Part shown: positions 1 to 13,509 of the stretch, one piece after another
How the letters are laid out: every line of letters begins with the position of its first letter
How positions within the stretch are numbered: the stretch's first letter is position 1
DNA from: Sisyra terminalis
Taxonomy: Eukaryota; Arthropoda; Insecta; Neuroptera; Sisyridae
Direction: 5' to 3'
DNA length: 64,000 nt
Assembly: GCA_958496175.1 (NCBI GenBank)
Contig: OY292275.1
Span: forward strand, 39,819,701-39,883,700
Program-made: the position numbers and the translations under genes
Notes under the pieces: generated by a model
Told to the model about the DNA's origin: nothing
Databases searched by the model: none
Seen by the model: the letters and a program-made list of their open reading frames with translations, nothing else

Positions 1-3000
1 GAAAAAAATCCTTTTTTCAATTTTTCCAATGCCAAATTGTCATTGAATAATACTAAAATGTCATTGTTCAATTAGCTAAAAATAATATTTAAAAAATTAG
101 TAAATATGTTAGGGAAGATTGCAATTTTTTCTTTAACCAGTTTAAAAATAAATTGGTGTTTTTAGAGGTAAAATTGAAGTAAGGAAGAAAATATTAAAAT
201 TTAATTTCCATAATTTAAATTCGTATAGCCTACATAATTTATTTTCCAGAACAAAAGTGATGGATTTAAAATCTATCACAGCTTTGAGAATAATTCATCA
301 ATAAAGAGTAAGTTTGAGCGACATTTCGTGGTAATGAAGGCGATTGTTCAATATCCTTCGGGATCCTAATTGATCTTCCGATAATCCCTTGTGTTCAACT
401 TGGCCAATCTAAATGGTTGTCCGTTTCGTGTCTAACTTAAAGCTGTCCTTAGTTATTACTGTTAAAATCAGCTACGTAAGTTTAAATACTATTAAAGCAA
501 TAGCATTGTATACTTACTTGCTTGTTTTAATGGAAATTCTCTATACATTTAGTTATTGATTTAGACTTTATGGTTTTAACAGATTAAACTTTTACATACT
601 TGATTTAATTTTATTTCATCCCATTAAAATGTGCTTAAACCATTAAAGAAAACAATTCTTTTAAAATAAATAAACTTAGATTAATGTAAATTATTTAAGC
701 AGGGAAAGTTTTAATAAATGACATGGACTTTATACGAAATTTTATTAGAGAGAATAAGGATTATTTATCTAAAGTAAACATAAAATTAAAGAGGGTCATG
801 TATTATTGACGGCCATAGAAATACAAAAAAGTTATAGTTTGATTCTAATTTGTAACATGATTTATATAGAAAACGTTATACAACATGATTTTTAAAAATA
901 TAATTCCACTTCTTACTTACTCGATCAAATAAAAAATGTTTCCAACATATACTTTCGAACACGCAAATATTTAATCTGGAATTATTAATTTTTACATTTT
1001 CTTTTACTTCCCTTTTTCACGTGTATTGAGTCATTAAGAACAATGAAATACGATGCTAATTACACCACGAATACGTTGAATAATAATTATTAATTCTTCA
1101 ATATTTTCTTTCTTTTCGAAATAATTAGACGTTTCGGTATTACACTTTGAAAAGGTATTTAAATTTGCTTCCGAAACAGGTGAAGTAACAAGAACTCAAG
1201 TATATCGATTATGAATTCAGAATAAGCGTGAGTTTTACGTTAAAGTAAAACTTTTTGACAAGGTGTAAATGAAAGGTGAATAATCTATTCCGTTGATTGA
1301 CACAAATCAAGGGTAAAACTTTATGATAAATAGAGGTCGGAACTATTGTATATGTACAAATGCAAGCATAGTGAACTTTCTGGTAAATATTATATAAATG
1401 ATACCGTTCCGTTTTTGGTATTCGGTAGCTTAAAGTTCTTTAAGGTAATCTATAAACTACGAAGTTCAAGTTTTATCATTGATTAACTTTCCAAAGTTGT
1501 AGAAACTTGATCAATGTCAAAAACATACGAGAAGAAAGGAAATGTAAGGTGCTTATTTTCAATGTGAATAAATAATGTTGGGAAGGTAGCTTTTGTTTGG
1601 AGCTATGAATGAAAAATGGGAAATATTAATCACAGTTTAAATAAATTTTGTGTTGTTCTTTTAAAACCTTGGTAATATGCATTTAAATAAGAAGTCAACG
1701 CGCTATTCTGAAGATAAATCTGTTCAGGATGCGCTATTTGAAAAAGAAATACAAAAGATTTACAAACAACAATGTCCGGCTTCCATGTAAAATGTTTAAT
1801 GATAGTTGCTGATAATCTGTGTATACAAAATACATTTATCAGATTTCATGTTAAGCTTGTGAAGCCGCTAACGTTAACAATGTTTAAGAAAAGCTCGCTA
1901 CGACCGGAGCTGTGAATTGGCACAACACGCCATCTGTCAATGTCGGCAGCGATGTTGCGCTTTACTGTTTCCTCATTCCGTGCAAACACTAAAGCTCATT
2001 GAAGCTCCAAATATCTTTTGTCAAACGCTATTTACAATATAGTCGTACGATTATTTCGAACAAAAAACTTTTAATGAATCCCGAGTGACATTAACATGAA
2101 AAAGCATACTTATTTATAAACCCAGAATGTTTTTAAAGTGCTACTATGAGAAAAATTGCGTTTTTAAAATGAAAATTTAGAATAATGTTTATGGCTCAGT
2201 TTGTTCCTGTTTAAATGTTTCTGTACAAACTTTCAAGAAAGTACATTCAAGAGAAATGAGTATTCTTTCTTTCCGTTGAATGTAACTCACTTCATAAAAA
2301 AACTTATAACTTTGCCATCTTAAAATAAAACACAATTTTATTGTTATCATCTTGTGACATAAACAAGTTGTTTGGATTGTTACAAAAGTATTAATATGCA
2401 TTAAATTATGAGTTTTTTAGAGTATTTCACTACGTATGAACAAAACAAACCTTTCCTTTTGTCGCCATTCGTGATTTATGATCATGAATTTTTTTACATA
2501 AAATCGCTGCAATAAAGTGATAATAAAATTTAGTTTAATACAACTCTTAACCCTACCCTTTTTTTATCTCCTGAGTTTTTTCCCAAATAAATTATGCATT
2601 TAACATACAAATTAAACCATTTGTTTGTTAACATTTGATACTGCAAAATTAAATTGCTTAATTCTCTTAACATTTCTCAACATTCGATTGTCATGCTTTT
2701 AACGATAAAATAGCATAAAAATATTTTTCTAGTCTTTGCATATTATTCAATTATTTTAATTAAGTATTTCAAAAACTATCACATTTTTAAATAATATCAA
2801 ATGTAAAATAAACTTGCAATAATAAAACCATAAATCCTTTATTAAAGTATAAAATTAATTCATAAGTTCAATAAAGTTTAAGTCTAATGTCAATTTCCCA
2901 AAATTTGTTATTAAATAAGCGAGTGACTAAGGGTATATTCAACTTAAATTATATAATGTTTTTTGAAAAGCTTTGACTATGTTAAAGACCAACACTCATG

Positions 3001-3594
3001 GATGAAATCAGGCATCAATATTGATAATGACATCGTAATGGAGCGAAAAAATCAGAGCGAGAAAGAACCTCAAGTAGTTAACACTCAAATACCATCAGTA
3101 ATTTCACTGATGAAGTGGGCAATAATGACAGAAAGAAGTATAATATAATAATTGCAGACTAGGCAAAGCTGATACAAAAACTACCCAAAAAGTAGTATTG
3201 AAGTTGCGAAAATGTATGCGATCTATAGTACAGTACCTAGACGAATTTTTTTTTTTTACTTCAATCAAGCGCTTCAATTCCACTTTAGAACACCAGCAAT
3301 ACAGAAACAATTCAAGTAATCAATAAGGTCTATCTTTAGCATCAAATTAGAGGAATAAAACAATTCACTTTTTGTGATACCCAACTAGTTTTGGCAAAGT
3401 GATAAAATTTAGCCAACCAGGCTACTAAAAGAGTGCTGAATTTTAATGATGGTGTAGAAATCACACAGATTTACAAGAATTCCGATGGAGGAAAATAGAG
3501 CTACAATGGATTGAATAAGCTTAAAAATAACAGTTTTTTACAAAAATTCAACCTCGAAGTTCAACATAAGAGGCCAAGTCGTTTTAACGAGGTT
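1..3594. other. AT-rich DNA without recognised genes
   Basis: No gene, RNA or clear transposon is visible. Open frames here are short and without recognisable motifs. A patch at about 1870-2010 is clearly less AT-rich than its surroundings and contains a CGCCATCTGT-type string that I associate loosely with decayed insect transposons, but it has no open frame of note. The stretch could be intergenic or intronic. Confidence 0.6.
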
Positions 3595-3640
3595 GAAGAT
3601 TAGACATGCAAGATTAGACATAGAAGATTAGACATCCATA
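3594..3640. repeat. Short tandem repeat, about 12-15 bp x 3
   Basis: The string AAGATTAGACAT occurs three times in a row with one or two variable bases between copies. It lies about 200 bp to the left of the inverted-repeat element at 3845 and may belong to the same larger element, but nothing proves that. Confidence 0.6.
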
Positions 3641-3844
3641 TGATGAAGAAAGAAGAACCAATCACTTGTTGCAGCTTCTTGCTACTTGTAAAACATTTTT
3701 TGTTCGACTCTGTATAGTATACGAAGATCAGGAATACACTGGAATGTCCAAATACTTACAAGGAACCCACGAACAGTGCTACGAATCGTAATAAAGTTTT
3801 GACTTTCCAAAAGTACTGTTGCTTAATGAAATATTGACAGTAGA

Positions 3845-4193
3845 GTGACGTAAAAAAACTGACTATTTCTTTTGAGTATTATACTGAAATATGTTAAGTA
3901 ATCGTGTTTTAAGACACCCTCTCCTAAAATCAACCCCAAAAAGGATCTTTTATTTTTTTCAAGTCGCTGAAGATTATTAAAAGTTTCAAAAATAGTCAAA
4001 TTTCGATTTTTTTCTGTTTTAATTTAATTCAGCTTCTCGGTACGGTAATCTTTTATACAAAAAAAGTCTGAAATTTTTAATACAAAATATCCATTTTTAA
4101 TAAGGCTTTTTGGGGCTAATTTTTGGGGAGAGGCCCAAAAACATGATTAATTAACATATTTCAGCATAACATTCAAAAAATGACTAGTGTGAC
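3845..4193. mobile_element. MITE-like element with long terminal inverted repeats
   Basis: The left arm (about 3845-3960) and the reverse complement of the right arm (about 4080-4193) share GTGAC at the tip, then ACTGAAATATGTTAA against GCTGAAATATGTTAA, then CCCCAAAAAG. The arms are roughly 90-110 bp and imperfect. There is no coding capacity, so it would be a non-autonomous DNA transposon or foldback relic. No target duplication could be assigned and the superfamily is unknown. Confidence 0.6.
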
Positions 4194-7100
4194 ATAAATT
4201 AGTTCTTAAGACACAGAAATTGGACAAAGTAATTAGTAACCAGTTTAGCCAAAAAAAAATGGTTTTAGAAAGTGTTCTAAATTTATTCTTAAGAGATTAA
4301 AAATGATAAATATAATCTGCTAAATTTCATGATTGTTTTTTAATTATCGCTATTTTTTTGGTAAATTATTCAAATTAACTTTCCAAAAAATTTTGCAATA
4401 TAGAAAGATATAGAAAAGATATAGAAAGATGGTATACAAAGAATGAATGGAATTTAGCGTAGTTATGAGTATAGAAATTAAACATTAAGATAACTGATAA
4501 ACTTTCTTTTGAAGTAAAGATTTACACATGATCTTAGGAATATGCTAAGCAACAGGAGCAAAGTAGGAAGGACCTTAAAGTTTTTGAAAGTGACCGAAAT
4601 GCTAAATAAAATTCAATAATAAATAATTATAAAACTTAAAGTCAAAGTGAGTAATAACTAAATAATTGCGAAACATAATCAAATATCACTAAACAAAGGT
4701 GACCAACAAATTTAGTCTACCAACCCTAAAATGTAGACGCTGAAGCAAAAATAAATATAAGACTAAATTAACAACTAATATAAGCAAAACAACAAATATA
4801 AATGAACCAACAACTACAAAATGATCAGTGATGTTTAAACGGCTTTATTCTGAAGATAGAAACTAACTTTTGAATAAAATAACTTATTACTTAATTTTCA
4901 AATCTAAAACATCTGAAGAAAAAATTCTTTAATAATACTTGAAGCCATAAAAAATTATTTCGTTTACGTTAATAGAGAGTGGATAACAATGTTTCTAGTA
5001 TATTATTTATTTGCCGTCGCTCTATAAGAACTAATAATCTTAGCAACTCGTTTATAAAAATCTGTGAACTCAGAAAAACATTTTTCATGGATTCTAGTTT
5101 TTGTATTGTTTTGTATTATGGATACTTTTGAAATAAATTTAAAAAGAGACATTATATTCTAAAAAAAATATAAATTTTATTGTAGCAATAATCTATTACG
5201 ATTGGAAACTACACGATTTCATTGTTTGACTGTTGGATGTTGGTGTATCATATAAAGGCAGCAGTGATTGAGAAATTCACGACTGAAAAGAATTTATTCA
5301 TGGGATTCAATGTCATTTTTCTCGGAAACCTGATAAGTACGAAATTTTGTTAGTATTACCAGTTATTTATTTATTTTTTACTAAGAATTAATGGCTTATA
5401 TAAAATTTCTTCACATTTTAATACTTTGTCTAAAAAAGAAAACAAAAACAAGGACTTTTGTTCTAAGGGTAGTATACAGGTAAGTATAATGATTACAGTG
5501 CAACATGTGTATAGTATTTTTTGATAGATTTGATGTTTAAAAGACTAAAATGAAAGTAATGCTTCTTAATTTGTTTACTTATTATCATTAAGAAAACCAA
5601 CACTTTGGTGAGGGTAGAAAGACAACGAAAACTAATAATATTGTATATTATAGAGACCTCGATAATGTATAAAAACAAAATGATTATTTTTATTAAAAAT
5701 ATTTAGCCAAGTAACTTTAAAGTCTCTTTTTAAATTATTTCATTACTGTTTTCAATTTTTCATAGTTTAAAAAAACCAGTATTTTCCAAAGTTTTATAGT
5801 ATTATACCTCACCTTAGCATTTTCAATTCAGAAATTTTAATCCCTGAAAGTAACTATAAGATAAATTCAAAACTAAGAACAAAGATTGAGCAAAATTGTC
5901 ATGAAAATATCTTCCTTGAATACCAAACTTCCCTTCCTTTATAGGGTGTAGATTTACGTTGGAAAACAATAGTTCAAACCAAATTTCTGAATAGTAATAA
6001 AGTCTAGTTACATATTTTTCGCATTAAGCATCATTTGGAAAGAAGAAGGCTACCTCTATAATGCTTCTGCTAAATATTTTTATTTTAACTCAACTTCAGT
6101 TATAAAATTTCATAACAAAGTTTATTTTTCTTTGTTTCTGACGATATTAAACTTATTTGATTTTTCTTTAATATTAAAATTTAACTTTTGGTAAACAAAT
6201 ACTTGATATACTTTATTGTTTGTAAAAGTTTGTTCCAAATAAATATTATCTTTTTATTAAATATAAGAAGTTTTAAATAAAATTTTCTACGCAACAAAAA
6301 AATATAATATATTTAATTTTGTTTCAAAAATATTCGAAAGCTAATTTAAAGTGCAAATGTAAATCTATTTAAATTTAGGGAACATAATGCTTCAAAGAAT
6401 TTCTATTGAGTTCACAATTAGTTTGTGTAATTAATTTAATCGTGGTAGACCTTAAACAACGATTACTGTGTGTATGGTAAATTCTTTGAATTGAATTTGC
6501 TGGAGCTAAGGAAACGAATGTAAAATTGAGCTGAAATAATTGACTTCCTATGTGTGCATAAGGATGATACAACAGTAAAAAAAAGGAATAATAACAAATG
6601 AGACATATAATTTTATATAGAAGCTTTTAAATAAATGTTGAAAAGTAAATTTATTTATTTTTTTTGGGTATATAGAAAATATTTTTATTTTTAATTAAAA
6701 CCCATAATTTTCAATAGTATGGGCATAAAAAAGCAATAGAGTTTCATTTGAAAATAAATTGCTAGTTATTTACCCATCAACGTGCCATTAAAGCTTAGGA
6801 TATTGCTTATAGTCTCGTACCGAAAACAAGTAAAAGAAGGTGAGAAGAATGTTTTCTGTCAAATGGATTTTCATTAACTGGATATTGTGAGGCTCATTTT
6901 CAACAGAGGAAAAGCATTTTAATTTTATCACCCTACGTATTTTGGTTTGTTTTATTTGTTTTTAACAAGCGATGGTTTTCTCAATTAGGTTACAGCAAAA
7001 ATATTTCTAAAATCTTCTGTTTATACTACGCAGTAAATTTTCAAAAACACAATCTTCTCAGAAATATAATTCAAATTTAAAAGCCATAATTACCTTTTTG

Positions 7101-10100
7101 ATAATTATATGAAACATTTTTGTGGCTGATAAAAGAATTTAAAATGTAAATTTTTGTAAATTTCTATGTAAGTGAAAAGCAAAAAAAAATAATAAATTGC
7201 GTGATTTACGTTTTAAACATATTATTTGCGTGCGAGTGTCACATGGAACACATCAACCTGTAGCCGGGTACCGCGAACGGGCATTAACTTCGTTCCGTTT
7301 CTACTGTAAACTACTGCAATAAAATAATTTTTACCTGATTCTTTACGTTGATCAGCAGTTGAGTGTCACTGATTTGAACCGAAAATATAAAGCACAAAAT
7401 TAATGTCAACGCAGATGACAGCAACGCTTTACCCATATTTCCGACTTTATTATTTGTTGATAACACGTGATTCTAAGACATATATGTGTAGTATAGGAAG
7501 CTACGTAACATTGGTCTTCGGTTGCGATCAAACATCCGTTTATACCGACAGCGCAAACCACTGTGACTCATCGGAGCTTCACGCTGAAAGCTTCATTAGA
7601 ATTTTATGTGATTCAAGTATATGTAACGCATGCTCTAATGCTTCCATTACCGCGCATGCTTGAGCTTTTATTGTATATACCATACACTTTATCAATACTT
7701 ATAATAGGGATTGGGGTCATCAAGTGTTGGATATACCTACATATTTTCATCTTTTATATACCTATGTCTAACGAACATTATTATTGTTATTGTTATTATT
7801 GTTGTTACTTAAGAGATTATCATTTTTAATTATCAATAATGAAAAATGTAAATAAAAACTCATGACGCAAACATGGAAACATAGATTATTCATTTTATTT
7901 TAATTTTTCCCATTTGTTTATTTTTCATTATTGTTTTTCAATCGGATTATTTAAAATGCATAAGTTTTAATTGATTCTATTTCAATTTTAGACATTTAAA
8001 TAAACACCACCAAAAAAAAAACAGTATTTATTTAAAAAAAAATACCACTAAACAATTTAAAACTTTTGGAAATTGTAAATTAAATCAGTTAAACATACTC
8101 AAAAATTCATGAACATAGTTCAAACTTATAGTGTTTGAGGATAAAATTTCAGTCACCACACTAGAGAATACTTTATTAATTTTCTCTTTGTAATGTAGTC
8201 AATGAGGATTTCTACATTCTAAACAAATTTCAACAATCAACACTCAAATGAAGTGCACATATTGTATGTACTCGTTCAATGATGATGGCGTTGCAGATAA
8301 TCAAGACAATGTTGTGGGAGAAAAGCAACTGTTTTAAATAAACGAGCAATAGAAATTCCAAAAAGAAGAACAATTTCAATTGAAACTAATACTCATAAAT
8401 CATTAAACCAATCTCATAAAGGCTTTAGTAGCATATGGTTATTTCAAAAAAAAAGGACGATATTCAAATTACAAAATTGACTAATTTGACATTGAAGCAA
8501 TTTTAACAGTACTTCGATCAATTTAATACGTTTTGGAGCAGAGAATACATACTTCTCTAAAAGTTTAATTTAAATATTTGTTTGCCTGAATACAAAAAAT
8601 TTAGTTCAAAAGAAATAAATATAATTTTTAAATTAAACTTTGTAACAAAAAATATTGAATTAATAAATGTAGTATAAATTTCATGGTTTGAAAGCCATCG
8701 TATACGTTAAAGGTGCATCAACAGTTTAAAACGATTTCTAATTACATACAGTTCTAATCAGTTCAAAATTAAAAAAAAATATGTTCATATTCTAGATAAT
8801 ACATGAAATGATGAAGTTGGCAGTTTGCTGATGACATGATGCTAATTGAAAATTTTTTGATTGAATTGCAAATACTCTCTCATTTTTTAAATAATTCTTA
8901 TCATAATTGAATGAGTTAATTACTCTGGTTTTGATAATTTCCGATGCTGTGGAAATAACGAATAAAACTTTACAAAAACACGAGGAAACTTTTCATTGGG
9001 AGGAAAAAGGATAATAACAACCGAGTATTGTTTGCGAAGACAAAAAAGTGTACATAAATAATGCATCAGTTGTTTTAATCGAATAAAAAAGTAACTAGAA
9101 ATTAACAGAAATAAACACAGCAAAATTTAAAATGATTAGAACACCAAAGATAATGTATTTTAATATTTTTCGTTAAGGATACAGAACTAGAAAGATTAGC
9201 TGTGAAAAAATCAACCTTGAAATAATCTTTAGTATAGAAAATGAGAACTTAAACTACAAAATGAGATAATAAAGTGTGACGTAAGAAGAAGAGACCTAAT
9301 TCACATAATCTAAAAATAATTAAAAATATTTAACTTACATCAAAACATAATGAAGCTGTTAATTTTTAACTTTACTCGAAAACTTTCTCTATTTTTCAAG
9401 AAATTGTTATTTAAAAATGAAACAATATCGTTCAATTCTAAATGCTTAAAACGATCTCCTATTAGCTCGGAATTAAAGTGACGTCACAAAACGAAACTTA
9501 AAAATCCCATGAACGTTTTCCTTTGACAAATGTTCTTGAACATAAAGGAAATGGTTGTTTAAATCGTTTAAAAATTACGTTAATGGTTTTAACCATTAAC
9601 AAACTACACAATTTCTACTCCTAAGGACAAAATTGAAAGTAATTTTTAAGGTATAAAAATGTTTCCAATAGCGAAAAATAGTGAAAAACGATGAAAATTG
9701 TGTAAATTATTATTTTTTCTATGGTAACCACTCAAGTATTTGTTTTTATCCTGATTTCAATACGCTTACTGATGCGAACTATGGCATCACAGACCCATAG
9801 GTGCATCTATCATTTTTGAACTCTTATTCACTCACCAAAATTTAAACTTTATTTTCTGCCAAAATACAGGCCTTCTATAACTAAAAATTGGTTTTTTCGT
9901 CATATTTATAATGTTTTTTATCGATTAAAAAATAGAAAAAAGTGGATATGGTATGTTGTACTATAAGCACTATATTATGAAATAGAAATATTGAGTCTCA
10001 AAAATAAGAAAGAAAGCTTTGAAATATAAAACAATGCGAAAAATCAATTGGATAAGACAAGTTACATACATGAACGTACTAAGAAATGTCTTTAAATATG

Positions 10101-10383
10101 ATGGACATCATTGTGATGATAAAAAATTATAGATGATTCAAATACTGAAGGATAACGGGCATATATTAAAATAGTTATAGAAAGAAAATTGAAATCATCA
10201 AAAGGAAAAAAAACATATATTTTATTTGTCAACACAAATAATCAACTATTTCTACCAACAAAAGCTTTTCGGAGTAGACAAAATGAAAAAAAAACAGAAA
10301 AAATATTTTAATAAAAAAACAGAAACCATTCGATAGATTCTGTAAAATATATTATTACGGAGGATCATAATAGCATTAAAAGG
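4194..10383. other. AT-rich DNA without recognised genes
   Basis: No gene is supported. Two overlapping open frames at 7403-7829 show no family motif. The patch 7230-7660 is less AT-rich than its surroundings. A TTA/TTG microsatellite sits at about 7776-7808. At 5251 a TATAAAGG box precedes a short ATG-started frame, but this is too weak to call a gene. Confidence 0.6.
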
Positions 10384-10440
10384 GTCGTTTCGAAACTAGT
10401 AGGTGTTGGGTTCAAACATTAAATATTTCCTATAACTAGT
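10384..10440 (+). repeat. Partial tRNA-derived short repeat (copy 1)
   Basis: The stretch around GTAGGTGTTGGGTTCAAAC matches the B-box region of the other copies in this window (35241, 43600 and minus-strand 19698), followed by a similar ATATTTCC string. Only the 3' half of the tRNA-like head is recognisable. It is probably a decayed SINE fragment. Confidence 0.45.
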
Positions 10441-13221
10441 ACAGTCCAGTGACGAATCCAGGATTTAAGTTTAGAGTAGGTTGATCCCACTGAGGCTAGA
10501 TTTAACGAAGGTATTCAACAAAAATGGATATATTTACGATTTGTTATTGGCGAACTCCGATACTTTGTGAATGAGTTTAACCTTATTGGCGTAGTATATC
10601 AAATGTGCATGTATTTTTGTTTTTGTACTTATTAGTGAACATCTTTACGTCTCAATACTAGGAATAATAAATATTGTAATCATATATGGTAATTTTAAAC
10701 ATATATGATTACTATATATTATAGTAATCATATATCAACCCAAATGTTTTACTAGAGTAATCAAATGATCAAAATCTTCCAAAGTTCCAAAAATCGGATA
10801 AATGTCACGATATTCGAAAATAGCGTATCCAATGTCAACCATGTGTATTTTAAAAATTGGAGACAACCATATCGGTTTTGTACCGGCTTCGTTTTAGTAA
10901 TCAAACTTTTTTTGAATTTCTTAAACAATGCTAATTTCTATATATTTTTTAATAACACAGAAGATAAGTGAAACCTTCAATACATTTACAGTATATAAGT
11001 ATTATACAAGTATTAGGCTAGACTAAAAAATATATCAAAAATTTTATTTATGATAAAAAAAACAACAAGTATTGTGAAATCTTTAGTCCTTAATATTGAT
11101 ATTAAGAGGTCGATCGTCGAAATTTTTGAATTTCTTTACGAAACGTCTTTTTTAGCTAAATTTTTGAACCATCATACTGAAAAAAGTATACATCATATAT
11201 TCTTGAAAAAAATTAAATGCTGTACAAAAATAATCAAATTTTAAATTTTCGTTAGACAAATTGTTTCTTCATAATTGAGCTTTGAACATAAATCTGTTTT
11301 TATGATTTGATTTTTTACCTTTGAAATTTTGTAAGTTATGAAAAATTTGAAATTTAGAGTAAAATTTTTTTTATATTCTTAAAGGAAGTCAAATGTTTTC
11401 ACAAAAAAGGTGTAAATTTTTTGATAAATTTACTCCATTGGATAGCTTTAAGAAAAGTTAATTTTCCAAACAATTGCTTTGAGTGTCTATTATTAAATCA
11501 TTTAATTTTCTTCAAGAATATATAGTGTTTAATACATATGTTTAAAAAAATAGTCGATATTTTGGCCAACACTTTAAGGTAGGTATACAATAAAAACAAA
11601 TGATCCGACTTTCTCCCTTATGCTCTTCTTATATTGATAAGCTTAAAATATTAAACTCAAAACCTTAACATTTTGTATGTTTTCTAAAAGGAATTTTAGT
11701 TACATTTTTAATACAAAAATTTACAAATTGTTTACTGCAAGCTTTATGTTTCCTGAAATGAAAATTTGAAATAAAAATATTTCAAGTTGAAATCAAATTT
11801 AGTATAGATATGGCTAGAAATAACAATTTACAAAGAGGATTTGAGCAAGCGCTATTTACTTTACATCATATATAAATTCTTTCCTTCATGTATCCAAGAA
11901 GAGCATTTTAAATTTAATTTTTAAATTACATTTCGTCGAGTATATATTTTCTCATAAATATTTTGATGAAACTAGCGAAACGGAGTTATTAGTTTTTTCT
12001 CAAACAAATTTGAAGCCGCGATGTTAGATTTTTAAATAAAGTAGCTTTCTAAAAGAATATAATTACATCAAAGGAAACCTATTGTTTTACATTAAACATA
12101 TTGCCAACACAATTTATGTACTAATTTATTAATTTAAATTAAAAAAAAGAAGTAAAATGAAATAGACGGTGATCAAACACTAAGGAAAAAAATAAAGCAT
12201 TTAACGAAAAAAGAAATGAGTTTTAAGGAAACGAATGGGGCTTATTTTATTTTGGAATGCTGTCACATTTTTACAAAGTCATCAATCGAATGTCATTTGT
12301 GACAGTTTTACGTATTTCGTTTATTTGACATGAATATTTTCACGTTCAAAATTGCGTTACTCAAAAAATATTAAAATTTAAAAAAAAAAAAAAAACAAGA
12401 GCTAAATTCGTCAAATGATGAAATGTAACATTTACATGAAATCTACATGGAAGAATCACCTGAGCGAAAGTAATTGTTATACTAAAGCTTTTATAGATCA
12501 ACGTGGGAGAGCTTTTATTGTTGAATTGGAAGAGAATGTTAAATTGACAAAACTTAATTTCAGTAATGTCAGTCGGTTGTCGACAAATGTCCTGTAGTAA
12601 TTTCACTTCTTCTGATCTATAAAGAGAGAGGAAGTATAAGAGGCAACGAAGCAAAACGTTATAATACAAACGTGAATGATCTTTGAGCATAAATGTTTTC
12701 ACAATTATTTGCAATGCTTTCTAATGTTGAGAATGTAATTTAATTTAATTGGAAAAGTAAACGCATTTGAATTAATTTTTGGAGAAAAAACTTTTTATTT
12801 GCGCTTCAAACTAATAAAAGCAGGAATGTTAATCGAACAAAACATTTTTGTATTATTTAAAGTTTTAATTCTACAAATTTCAACCTTTTAAAAAAATATT
12901 AGTTTTCTAGAACAATGCCTCTGAAACAAAGGCACCTATGTTAACCAATGCATCGTTAGTACTGTTTTAAATGCATATTTCGCACATATTTAATTTATAC
13001 GCTTCATATGTATTTACAAGACCGGAAAGTATAAATGCCGCTTTTTATAAAAAAATTGAAACAACAAATTTTAAACAAGTTTTAATTTTAAATCAATGAT
13101 ATAATCACCTTCATTATCATCAAGCTTTTGATATCTTATGTGCATATTTTTAATACCAAAAAATCAATTGATTACTAAGCTTAATATCTGAAAATTAAAT
13201 TGTCAACATTTTTTACTACTT
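10441..13221. other. AT-rich DNA with weak inverted repeats
   Basis: No gene is supported. ATATATGATTAC occurs three times in alternating orientation at about 10687-10735, which could fold into a small hairpin. A weak inverted repeat joins about 11180-11215 with about 11500-11540 around TATATTCTTGAA. A 15-16 base A run lies at about 12380. A 117-codon minus-strand frame at 12361-12714 looks like chance. Confidence 0.5.
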
Positions 13222-13320
13222 AGACTAGCCATACTCAATCTGGGGTCCGCGGGTTGCATGCGGCTCACTTAGCTGTTCTATGCAACCCAAAATAATGATT
13301 GTTGTCAAATAATTTTTGGT
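13222..13320 (+). repeat. hAT-terminus-like fragment
   Basis: The string GGCTC..., preceded by GGGGTCCGCGGGTTGCATGC within an otherwise very AT-rich region, resembles the GGCCCGCGGGCC-style ends of non-autonomous hAT elements known from many insects. The GC-richer segment continues to about 13500. No paired terminus or 8-bp target duplication was found, so this is a suggestion only. Confidence 0.3.
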
Positions 13321-13509
13321 GTTGCTTACAACATGTTCTCAATATAAGGTTGCAATCAGAGTAAAAAATTTTGTCTATATTGGGCTGAAATCGGGAAGTA
13401 AGCATGTCGGTACAAACGGGACAGTGTTGCCAGTATAACTCACAATGCAATTTTTGACGCAAAAACTGCAGTGGCTGCGTATCGGCGCATCAACCCAGTG
13501 AAAGATAGA

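Noticed and set aside
5251..5340. TATAAAGGCAGC box followed by a short ATG frame that could be a first exon with a signal peptide
   Set aside because: The frame is about 15 codons and no second exon could be identified.
7403..7829. Two overlapping plus frames in a less AT-rich patch
   Set aside because: Neither carries a motif, and overlap in two frames argues against coding.
11050..11580. Long inverted repeat
   Set aside because: Only about 20-25 bp around TATATTCTTGAA matches well; the rest is AT-rich similarity.
12361..12714. 117-codon minus-strand frame and overlapping 60-codon plus frame
   Set aside because: No motif, ends in a Phe run encoded by a poly(A) tract on the other strand, and composition matches AT-rich noise.
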